From assembly GCA_018063485.1 (NCBI GenBank), contig JAGPBG010000067.1:1-9154 (forward strand): 9,154 bases of DNA, in the 5' to 3' direction. This document shows positions 1 to 5,569 of this stretch, one piece after another. The notes beneath the pieces were generated by a model that was given only the letters and a program-made list of their open reading frames with translations, ran no database searches and was not told the origin of the DNA. Each line of letters starts with the position of its first letter. Within the stretch, counting starts at the first letter, position 1. Made by a program: the position numbers and the translations under genes. Origin of the DNA: Cypionkella sp. (lineage in GTDB: Bacteria > Pseudomonadota > Alphaproteobacteria > Rhodobacterales > Rhodobacteraceae).

Positions 1-567
1 GATCACACCTTCGCGCGCCAACTCTTTCGCCAGCCAGAGATGCCCGGTGTCAAACGCCTCGATCTCGATCCGCACCCCCGCCGCCGTCATCCGCCGCGCC
101 ATGTCGCGCAGCATGCCGGGGGTGTTGACCATCACATAATCGGCCTCGTTGAAGTTCATCGTGCCGCAGTCGAGCGTGCAAATCTCGGGCCGGCATTCGA
201 CCACATGCGCCACGCGTTCGGTCGCCCCGGCCATGTCAGACCGTGGCCCCATCCGGCCCATATCCTCGGAGCCTTCAAAGTAAATATCGCCGCCCATCCC
301 CGCCGTCAGGTTCAGCACCACATCGGTTCCAGAATCCCGAATACGCTCGGTCACTTCCCGGTAAAGCCGCCCGTCGCGCGAAGGCTTGCCGGTTTCCGGG
401 TCGCGCACATGGCAATGCACCACCGCCGCCCCGGCCTTCGCCGCATCAATCGCCGATTTCGCAATCTGCTCGGGCGAGCGCGGCACATGCGGGCTGCGGT
501 CTTGCGTGCCGCCTGATCCGGTGACAGCACAGGTGATGAAGACATCGCGGTTCATAGCCAAGGGCAT
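1..567 (-). CDS. Beta-keto acid cleavage enzyme (BKACE/DUF849), possibly 3-dehydrocarnitine cleavage enzyme; 3' end beyond window
   Basis: The frame is open for 189 codons from the ATG at 567 to the window edge; the family is about 300 residues long, so roughly the C-terminal third is missing. BKACE enzymes use a zinc-bound TIM barrel to condense a beta-keto acid with acetyl-CoA, giving acetoacetate and a new acyl-CoA. Seen here: an N-terminal strand ITCAVTGSGG (residues 11-20), the zinc-ligand motif HCHVRDPETGKPS (51-63) with His51 and His53 as the two metal ligands, and a central barrel region containing LNLTAGMGG. The start is supported by GGAGG six bases upstream (574-578); a second in-frame ATG at 555 is less well placed. 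The gene is divergent from a CdhR/ArgR-type regulator, the arrangement expected for carnitine catabolism, where the substrate would be 3-dehydrocarnitine and the products glycine betaine-CoA and acetoacetate. Family membership is firm. The substrate is inferred from context, and other beta-keto acids are possible. Confidence 0.92.
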   Translation of the reverse strand, partial: MPLAMNRDVFITCAVTGSGGTQDRSPHVPRSPEQIAKSAIDAAKAGAAVVHCHVRDPETGKPSRDGRLYREVTERIRDSGTDVVLNLTAGMGGDIYFEGSEDMGRMGPRSDMAGATERVAHVVECRPEICTLDCGTMNFNEADYVMVNTPGMLRDMARRMTAAGVRIEIEAFDTGHLWLAKELAREGVI

Positions 568-640
568 GGGAATCCTCCAAAGTGGTTGCGGCAAGCATAT
601 CCGTCTTGCAAATCGCCGCGTGACGATTTACGAAATATTC
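568..640. promoter_or_regulatory. Divergent control region between BKACE gene and regulator, with inverted repeat
   Basis: This 73-base spacer must hold the promoters of both divergent genes. It contains an inverted repeat GCAAG (591-595) and CTTGC (605-609) separated by nine bases, a spacing that puts the two half-sites about one and a third helical turns apart, as in many dimeric activator operators. The right part (623-640) is AT-rich and could contain the regulator's -10 region. I could not assign a convincing -35/-10 pair on either strand. That the adjacent AraC-type regulator binds here is inferred from position only. Confidence 0.5.
574..578 (-). promoter_or_regulatory. Shine-Dalgarno site of the BKACE gene
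   Basis: The minus strand reads GGAGG, six bases before the ATG at 567. This is a near-consensus ribosome binding site and fixes the start at 567 rather than at the in-frame ATG at 555. Confidence 0.8.
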
Positions 641-1603
641 ATGGCAAAACCCGCAACGATTTTTGCTGCATCGCAGCAACCGCTCACCCTCGCACTCTTG
701 GTGCTGCCGCAGGCCTCGATCCTCGAAGTTGCCTCCACTCTCGACCCGCTGCGCTCGGCCAATCGCCACCTTGGCCGCGATACTTATCGTTGGCGTGTGG
801 TCACCCCCGCGGGCCAAGCCGCACCCCTCACCTGCGGCATCGAACTGCCCTCGATGGGCCCGCTCACCACGTCCGAAGGTGCCGATGCCCTGATCGTCAT
901 CGCAGGCTTTCGCCAATCCGAGGTGGCAACCGCCCCCCTTATCCGCGATCTTGCCCGTATCGCCCCCCGCTTTGCCGCTATCGGTGGCATCGACGCCGGC
1001 GCTTGGGTGCTGGCCCGCGCCGGCCTGCTCAACGGCCACAAGGCCACCGTGCATTGGGAAGACCTCGAAGATCTCGCCGCCGCCCATCCCGATATTGATG
1101 TGGTCCCTGACCGCTATGTCATTGACCGTACGCGCTTTACTGCGGGTGGTGCCGCCCCCGCTGGCGATATGATGCTGCACCTGATCCAGTGCCGCCACGG
1201 CGCGGGCCTCGCCCGTCAGGTTGCCGCCAGCTTCATCACCACACCTCGCCCCGCTGCCGAGCCGCAACTGCGCACCGCCGCCCATGACACCCGCCTCGAT
1301 CCGCGCATCGCTGCCGCGATAGCGCGGATGGAATCGACACTCGACACTCCAGAAACCGCCACTGAAACCGCTCGCGCTGTCGGCCTTTCTCCCCGCCGAC
1401 TTGAGCAACTGTTCCGCGCCAGCCTCGGCACAACCCCCGCCGCCTATGCTCTTTCGCTGCGCCTGCAAGCCGCCCGTCGCATGATCACCGACACCCGGCA
1501 CCCGTTTGCCGAAGTCGCCCTGCGCTGCGGCTTCTCTTCAGCCTCAACCCTGTCGCGCGCCTTTCGCGGCCACTTTGGCCGCTCTCCCAAGGAGCTACGC
1601 TAA
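641..1603 (+). CDS. GlxA/CdhR-type transcriptional regulator (inactive GATase1-like sensor domain plus AraC DNA-binding domain)
   Basis: This encodes 320 residues from the ATG at 641, the usual length for this group. Residues about 16-185 form a DJ-1/PfpI-like (GATase1-like) domain: it starts with a hydrophobic strand (LTLALLVLP) followed by DPLRSANR, and has the elbow motif GGIDAGAWVLARAGLLNG (115-132), HW (138-139) and a C-terminal AGDMMLHLI. The enzymatic cysteine is replaced by Asp118, as in non-catalytic sensor versions such as ArgR and CdhR. Residues about 222-320 form the AraC domain with two helix-turn-helix units (TATETARAVGLSPRRLEQLF and the unit PFAEVALRCGFS...FGRSPKELR). The frame stays open upstream and an in-frame GTG lies at 620, but the family N-terminus fits 641; neither start has a good Shine-Dalgarno site. 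Being divergent from a BKACE gene, it is probably a CdhR-like activator of carnitine or related quaternary-amine breakdown. Family is certain; ligand is inferred. Confidence 0.92.
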   Translation: MAKPATIFAASQQPLTLALLVLPQASILEVASTLDPLRSANRHLGRDTYRWRVVTPAGQAAPLTCGIELPSMGPLTTSEGADALIVIAGFRQSEVATAPLIRDLARIAPRFAAIGGIDAGAWVLARAGLLNGHKATVHWEDLEDLAAAHPDIDVVPDRYVIDRTRFTAGGAAPAGDMMLHLIQCRHGAGLARQVAASFITTPRPAAEPQLRTAAHDTRLDPRIAAAIARMESTLDTPETATETARAVGLSPRRLEQLFRASLGTTPAAYALSLRLQAARRMITDTRHPFAEVALRCGFSSASTLSRAFRGHFGRSPKELR

Positions 1604-3601
1604 ACCGCGCCCCTTCAGCAAAGGCTCAACCCCCGGCATCCGCCCCCGAAACCTGGTATAAAGCAGGTCCGGCGGCTCTGACCCGCCAGCCGATAGAATA
1701 AACTCTTCCAGCCGCGCCGCCGTGGCACGATCAAACGCGTCGCCCGCCTCTTCAAACGCCGCAAACGCATCGGCGTCCATCACCTCGGACCACATGTAGG
1801 AATAATAGCCCGAGCTATACCCATCCCCCGAAAACACATGCGCAAAATGCGGCGTCGCATGGCGCATCCTGATCGCCTGCGGCATCCCGATCGCCTCTAA
1901 CACTTCGGCCTGTTTCTGCATCGGATCAGCGGGTGCCGCCCCTTCGTGAAACGCCAGATCGACCAGCGCCGAGGCCACAAATTCCACCGTGGCAAAGCCC
2001 TGATCATAGGTGCCCGCCGCCAGCAACCGTGCCAGCATATCGGCAGGGATCGGCGCACCCGTCTCTACATGCCGTGCGTGTTTCTCCAACACTTCCGGCA
2101 CCTCCAGCCAATGCTCATAAAGCTGGCTTGGCAGTTCGACAAAATCGCGCGCCACCGAGGTGCCCGAGATGAACCCATAGGTCACATCCGACAGCATCTG
2201 ATGCAGCGCATGACCAAATTCATGGAACAACGTGCGCGCATCATCATAAGACAACAGCGTCGGATCCCCCTTGGCGAAATTGCAGATGTTCACCACGATG
2301 GGCCGCACCTCGCCGCCCAATTTGCGCTGTGAGCGTATCGCCGAACACCACGCCCCCGAGCGTTTCGACCCGCGCGCGAAATAATCACCAATGAATACAG
2401 CGATATGATGCCCTGCCCGCGTCACCTCCCAAGCCCGCGCATCGGGATGATACAGCGGTACATCCAGTGCCCGGAATTCCAAGTCGAACAGCCGGTTGGC
2501 GCAATCAAAGCAGGCCGCCAGCATCGCCTCCAACCCCAGATAAGGCTTCAGAGCCGCCTCATCGAGATCATGCTCGGCCAACCGGCGCGCCTCGGAATAA
2601 TAGCGCCAATCCCAAGGCTCCAACGGCCCGAAAATTCCGTCCGCATGCAGCCGCGCCTCCAGCAACGCCGCATCCGCCAGCGCCCTGACCTTGGCAGGCG
2701 CCCAAACCCGCATCAACAACTCCCGCACCGCCGCCGGAGTTTTCGCCATCTCCGGCTCCAGCTTGAAATCGGCAAATGACGCATAGCCAAGCAGCTTCGC
2801 CCGCTCCTCGCGCAGTGCCAAAGTCTCCGCCGCAATCCCTCGGTTATCTGTCGCCCCCCCATTTGCCCCGCGCGCCACCCAGGCCTCATAGGCGCGTTTT
2901 CGCAACGCCCGGCGTGGCGAAAACTGCAAAAATGGCACGATAAGCGACCGCGAGAGCGTCACCACCGGGCCAGCCACGCGCTTTTCCACCCCCGCCGCCC
3001 GCACCGCAGCCACCACAAACGCGGGCAACCCCTCCAGATCGCCCTCCGCCAACTCCATGAACCAGGACCGCTCCTCGGCCAGCACATTCTGGCTGAACAC
3101 CGTCCCCAAAACTGCCAACCGCGCTTTCACCGCCGTTAACCGCGCGGCCTGAGCCCCCTCCAGCATCGCGCCAGATCGCACGAACATCTGCCGATACAAC
3201 TCCAGCACCCGCGCCTGCTCAACCGTCAAACCCAAGCCCGCCCGCCGCTCCCACAGATCCTCGATCTTGCCAAACAACGCTTTGTTATTCGTCACTTCCG
3301 AAGAAAACGCCGACAGCTTCGGCGCCAGATCGCGCTGCAAAGCCTCGCGCGCAGGCGTGCTGTCCGCCCCGGCCAGATTGTAAAACAACCCCGAAACCCG
3401 ATCAAGCAAGCCTTGCGCCAATTCCATCGCCTCGATCACATTGGCAAATGTCGGCGTATCATGCCCTTCGGCAATCGCTGCGATATTGCCTCGCGCCTCG
3501 GTCAAAGCCACCTCAAACGCCGGGCCGAAATCCTCATCCTTGATCGCCGCAAACGGCGGCAAACCAAATTCTCCAACCCAATCCGACACTACAGCATTCA
3601 T
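1595..3601 (-). CDS. dcp: M3-family zinc metallopeptidase, probably peptidyl-dipeptidase Dcp
   Basis: This encodes 668 residues, close to the roughly 680 of E. coli Dcp. There is no signal peptide, so it should be cytoplasmic, where the family removes C-terminal dipeptides from short peptides. The zinc site is complete: HEFGH at 460-464 (His460 and His464 ligands, Glu461 catalytic) and the third ligand Glu489 in RDFVELPSQ. Substrate-side elements are also present, namely SGTSVARDFVE, YEHW, and the C-terminal HFAHVFSGDGYSSGYYSYMW segment (585-604) with its conserved His and Tyr residues. The SGTSVxRDFVExPSQxxEHW pattern favours the Dcp branch over oligopeptidase A. The N-terminal two thirds is the helical domain that encloses the cleft. 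The start has AAAGGAG (3609-3615) seven bases upstream. The 3' end overlaps the convergent regulator by nine bases. It lies 142 bases downstream of the importer permease on the same strand, so co-transcription is possible. Confidence 0.9.
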   Translation of the reverse strand: MNAVVSDWVGEFGLPPFAAIKDEDFGPAFEVALTEARGNIAAIAEGHDTPTFANVIEAMELAQGLLDRVSGLFYNLAGADSTPAREALQRDLAPKLSAFSSEVTNNKALFGKIEDLWERRAGLGLTVEQARVLELYRQMFVRSGAMLEGAQAARLTAVKARLAVLGTVFSQNVLAEERSWFMELAEGDLEGLPAFVVAAVRAAGVEKRVAGPVVTLSRSLIVPFLQFSPRRALRKRAYEAWVARGANGGATDNRGIAAETLALREERAKLLGYASFADFKLEPEMAKTPAAVRELLMRVWAPAKVRALADAALLEARLHADGIFGPLEPWDWRYYSEARRLAEHDLDEAALKPYLGLEAMLAACFDCANRLFDLEFRALDVPLYHPDARAWEVTRAGHHIAVFIGDYFARGSKRSGAWCSAIRSQRKLGGEVRPIVVNICNFAKGDPTLLSYDDARTLFHEFGHALHQMLSDVTYGFISGTSVARDFVELPSQLYEHWLEVPEVLEKHARHVETGAPIPADMLARLLAAGTYDQGFATVEFVASALVDLAFHEGAAPADPMQKQAEVLEAIGMPQAIRMRHATPHFAHVFSGDGYSSGYYSYMWSEVMDADAFAAFEEAGDAFDRATAARLEEFILSAGGSEPPDLLYTRFRGRMPGVEPLLKGRGLA

Positions 3602-3608
3602 GGCAAAT

Positions 3609-3615
3609 CTCCTTT
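3609..3615 (-). promoter_or_regulatory. Shine-Dalgarno site of dcp
   Basis: The minus strand reads AAAGGAG, seven bases before the ATG at 3601. It supports that start and shows that the peptidase has its own strong translation signal despite following the permease gene. Confidence 0.75.
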
Positions 3616-3675
3616 GCTGCGAAAGCTATGCAGCCCCCGCCCAAAGGTCCAGCCCCACCATTTGCCAAATTCCCC

Positions 3676-3695
3676 GCCTTGCCCTTTGGCAAGGC
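3676..3695 (-). other. Perfect 8-bp hairpin between the permease and dcp genes
   Basis: GCCTTGCC (3676-3683) and GGCAAGGC (3688-3695) pair perfectly around a four-base loop. On the minus strand the hairpin lies after the permease stop and before dcp. No run of T follows it, so it is not a textbook intrinsic terminator; it could instead be an RNA-processing or 3'-end-stabilising structure for the importer message. A second pair, TTGCCAAA (3662-3669) and TTTGGCAA (3685-3692), shares bases with it and could form an alternative fold. Its function is inferred. Confidence 0.45.
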
Positions 3696-3743
3696 CCCGC
3701 GCGTCAGCGCAGACAGGACTTGCGGCGCAGCCGCGCAATCAGA

Positions 3744-4535
3744 TCACCTTTCGTTGCGCGCCTTCAGCCGCCGCTCCAACCGGCGCAATACCAAAGACAG
3801 CCCGATCGTCATTGTCAGATAGATCAGCGCCACAATATTATAGGTCTCGAAATACCTGAAATTCCCCGCCGCCGTCACCTTGCCCAGTTGGGTCACATCC
3901 GACACCCCGAGCACCGAAACCAGGGAACTATCCTTCACCATCGCCACGAAATCATTGCCCAGAGGCGGCAGGATCATCCGAAACGCCTGCGGAAAGACCA
4001 CCAGCCGAAAGCGCTGCCAGCCACTCAGCCCCAGCGCCTGCGCCGCCTCGATCTGGCCTTGGTCCACCGCTTGCAACCCGGCCCGGAACACCTCGGCCAG
4101 AAACGCCGAATAGGCCAGCGTCAGCGCAATCACCGCCCGCCACAGCAGCGGAAAATCCCGCGTCCCCATCGGCTCGAACCCCAAAGGCGTGATCACCCAG
4201 TTCAGCGCCATCACAAACCCAGGTGCCGCCGCAAAGGCCACATACAAGAGCAAAACCATGATCGGAATGCCGCGCATCACCTCGATGTAAAACCGCGCCA
4301 CCTGCCGCAGCACCGCAAACCGCGACATCCCCGCCAGCGCCAGCGCAAGCCCCAGGATGCAGGCCATTCCATAGGCCACTACGGCCACAAACACCGTGAT
4401 CCACAAGCCTTTGGCCAGCGTCCGCATCACTTGCGAATAGATATCCGAGGCCCAGACCTGATAAAACAGCCCCAGCCCGATGGCGCAAAGCACCACCAAC
4501 CAGTATGGAAAATCCTGATCCTGTTTCGGGGTCAT
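3744..4535 (-). CDS. Polar amino-acid ABC transporter permease (HisM/GlnP family)
   Basis: An inner-membrane channel subunit of a polar amino-acid importer, 263 residues from the ATG at 4535. A TTG two codons upstream (4541) is a possible but poorer start. Hydrophobic segments lie near residues 11-28, 44-68, 91-109, 132-150 and 234-250. The cytoplasmic ATPase-contact loop (EAA motif) is at 163-182, EAAQALGLSGWQRFRLVVFP, and RGIPIMVLLLYVAF (88-101) is typical of this family. It follows its binding-protein partner by 52 bases on the same strand. That gap is largely a strong hairpin whose 3' arm ends seven bases before the ATG, and no Shine-Dalgarno site lies at a normal distance. No ATPase or second permease gene is present on either side, so the transporter must use subunits encoded elsewhere or act as a permease homodimer with a shared ATPase. 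Substrate cannot be read from the sequence. Confidence 0.93.
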   Translation of the reverse strand: MTPKQDQDFPYWLVVLCAIGLGLFYQVWASDIYSQVMRTLAKGLWITVFVAVVAYGMACILGLALALAGMSRFAVLRQVARFYIEVMRGIPIMVLLLYVAFAAAPGFVMALNWVITPLGFEPMGTRDFPLLWRAVIALTLAYSAFLAEVFRAGLQAVDQGQIEAAQALGLSGWQRFRLVVFPQAFRMILPPLGNDFVAMVKDSSLVSVLGVSDVTQLGKVTAAGNFRYFETYNIVALIYLTMTIGLSLVLRRLERRLKARNER

Positions 4536-4542
4536 AGACAAA

Positions 4543-4564
4543 GGCCCCGGATCACTCCGGGGCC
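4543..4564 (-). terminator. Terminator-like hairpin between binding-protein and permease genes
   Basis: On the minus strand GGCCCCGGA, the four-base loop GTGA, and TCCGGGGCC form a perfect nine-bp GC-rich stem, followed directly by TTTGTCT and then the permease ATG. A strong stem with a short U-rich tail just after the binding-protein gene is the usual way to make more binding protein than permease, either by partial termination or by blocking 3' decay. A second possible 5' arm, GGCCCCC (4574-4580), could compete for the same 3' arm. How efficiently it terminates is unknown, since the tail is short and interrupted. Confidence 0.65.
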
Positions 4565-4587
4565 ATCAGATTCGGGGGCCGCCAGAA

Positions 4588-5373
4588 TCACTGACCCATC
4601 TTGTAATCAAGGAACCATTTCTTGTTCAGCGCCTCAATCGTGCCATCGGCCTTCATCGCCTCGATCCCGGCATTGATCGGTGCCACCAGATCCGAGCCCT
4701 TGGGGAAGATGAAGCCGAAATCCTCAACTCCCAACTTCTCGCCCACAATCTTCAACTTGCCATCCGAGGCCGCAACATAGCCCGCACCCGCGGTGCCATC
4801 GGTCAAGACCAGATCGACATCGCCCGATTTCAGCGCCTCGACCGTCGCGCCAAAGGTCTCGAACAGCTTCACCCGCGGATTGGCCTCATTGCCGTCCAGC
4901 ACCTCATACACGGCAGTGTAAAACGGCGTCGTTCCCGGCTGTGCTGCCACCAACAGCTTTTCATCCGCACCAAAGCTCTTGGCATCAGTAAAGCGGCTTT
5001 CATCGCCCCTCACCAGCATCACCATTTCCGATCGCATATAGGGCTCGGAAAAATCGACTTTTTCCTTGCGGTCGTCCTTGATGGTGATTCCCGTCATGCC
5101 AATGTCATACTGGCCCTCCGACACCGCCGGGATCATCGCATCCCATGACGAATTCTCGATCTTGAGGGTGAAATTCAACCGCTTGGCCAATTCCGCCATC
5201 GCGTCATATTCCCAGCCAATCGCCTTGCCGTCCTTGTCGGTGAACTGCAACGGCGGGTAGGCGTTTTCGGTCACCACAACCACTTCCTTGCCGCCCAGAT
5301 CGGGCAGGCTTTGCGCAAAAGCCGCAGTGGAAACAGTCATGGCAAGCCCCATCAGGGCGGCTGCGATTCTCAT
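4588..5373 (-). CDS. Periplasmic amino-acid-binding protein of an ABC importer (SBP_bac_3 family)
   Basis: This encodes 261 residues with a clear Sec signal peptide: MRIAAALMGLAMTVSTAAFA, with likely signal peptidase I cleavage after Ala20 (AFA|Q) and no lipobox cysteine, so the mature protein should be soluble in the periplasm. The two-lobed family 3 fold is recognisable. Residues about 30-44 give the first strand and ENAYPPLQF; 80-91 give IPAVSEGQYDIG; 95-112 give the binding-site segment GITIKDDRKEKVDFSEPY; and 184-193 give GDVDLVLTDG, whose acidic residues usually hold the ligand amino group. The C-terminal ALNKKWF is also typical. The start has GGGAG (5382-5386) eight bases upstream. It is the first gene of the importer unit and is divergent from the dioxygenase gene. 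Family and role are firm; the amino acid bound is unknown. Confidence 0.94.
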   Translation of the reverse strand: MRIAAALMGLAMTVSTAAFAQSLPDLGGKEVVVVTENAYPPLQFTDKDGKAIGWEYDAMAELAKRLNFTLKIENSSWDAMIPAVSEGQYDIGMTGITIKDDRKEKVDFSEPYMRSEMVMLVRGDESRFTDAKSFGADEKLLVAAQPGTTPFYTAVYEVLDGNEANPRVKLFETFGATVEALKSGDVDLVLTDGTAGAGYVAASDGKLKIVGEKLGVEDFGFIFPKGSDLVAPINAGIEAMKADGTIEALNKKWFLDYKMGQ

Positions 5374-5456
5374 TTGGTCAACTCCCGGTTACGATTTTGA
5401 TCTGGCAGTCAGGTCTCTGCCAGCGTTTATGACAGGCCAGAGGGGGAAGGGGCAAG

Positions 5457-5470
5457 AGGGCGCGCGCCCT
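5457..5470. repeat. Perfect 14-base palindrome within a longer imperfect hairpin
   Basis: AGGGCGCGCGCCCT equals its own reverse complement. Outer arms GAAGGG (5446-5451) and CCCTTC (5473-5478) extend it into an interrupted stem of about 33 bases. It lies between divergent promoters, so it could be a protein-binding site or a structured 5' leader. No regulator is identified. Confidence 0.55.
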
Positions 5471-5560
5471 TTCCCTTCTGTTCATCTGCGCACAACGCCC
5501 CGCCCGTTTCCGCCAATTGATCGCACCGCGCACAAAGCGCAAACTGCCCCCATGATCTGC

Positions 5561-5564
5561 GAGG
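5561..5564 (+). promoter_or_regulatory. Start-deciding Shine-Dalgarno site of the dioxygenase gene
   Basis: GAGG sits five bases before the ATG at 5570. The earlier in-frame ATG at 5552 has no comparable site, and the family N-terminus (a short strand leading to SHGGGP) matches a start at 5570. Confidence 0.65.
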
Positions 5565-5569
5565 ATACC

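Larger units (their letters stand above)
5374..5569. promoter_or_regulatory. Divergent control region between importer and dioxygenase genes
   Basis: This 196-base spacer carries the promoters of both divergent units and two inverted repeats. The first is CTGGCAG (5402-5408) and CTGCCAG (5417-5423) with an eight-base gap, about 30 bases upstream of the binding-protein start, where an operator or leader hairpin for that gene would lie; a further related half (GCCAGA, 5436-5441) follows. The second is the perfect 14-base palindrome AGGGCGCGCGCCCT (5457-5470), flanked by pairing arms GAAGGG (5446-5451) and CCCTTC (5473-5478). It has no convincing coding frame of its own. I could not place sigma-70 boxes with confidence. 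Confidence 0.5.

Noticed and set aside
386..640. Upstream extension of the regulator frame by 85 codons
   Set aside because: It would run antisense through the BKACE start and its ribosome binding site, and the added residues do not resemble the family N-terminus.
446..1501. 351-codon open frame on the minus strand opposite the regulator
   Set aside because: It is antisense to a well-supported regulator, has low-complexity Gly/Ala/Arg composition and no recognisable motif. Long shadow frames are expected in high-GC DNA.
3441..4676. 411-codon open frame on the plus strand across dcp, the spacer and the permease
   Set aside because: The product is rich in Arg, His, Pro and Gln, as expected of the reverse strand of GC-rich genes. 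It crosses two well-supported genes and a spacer and shows no domain.
5288..5569. Upstream extension of the dioxygenase frame by 94 codons
   Set aside because: It would overlap the signal-peptide region of the divergent binding-protein gene and cross the promoter region. The Shine-Dalgarno site before 5570 and the normal family length point to the short form.
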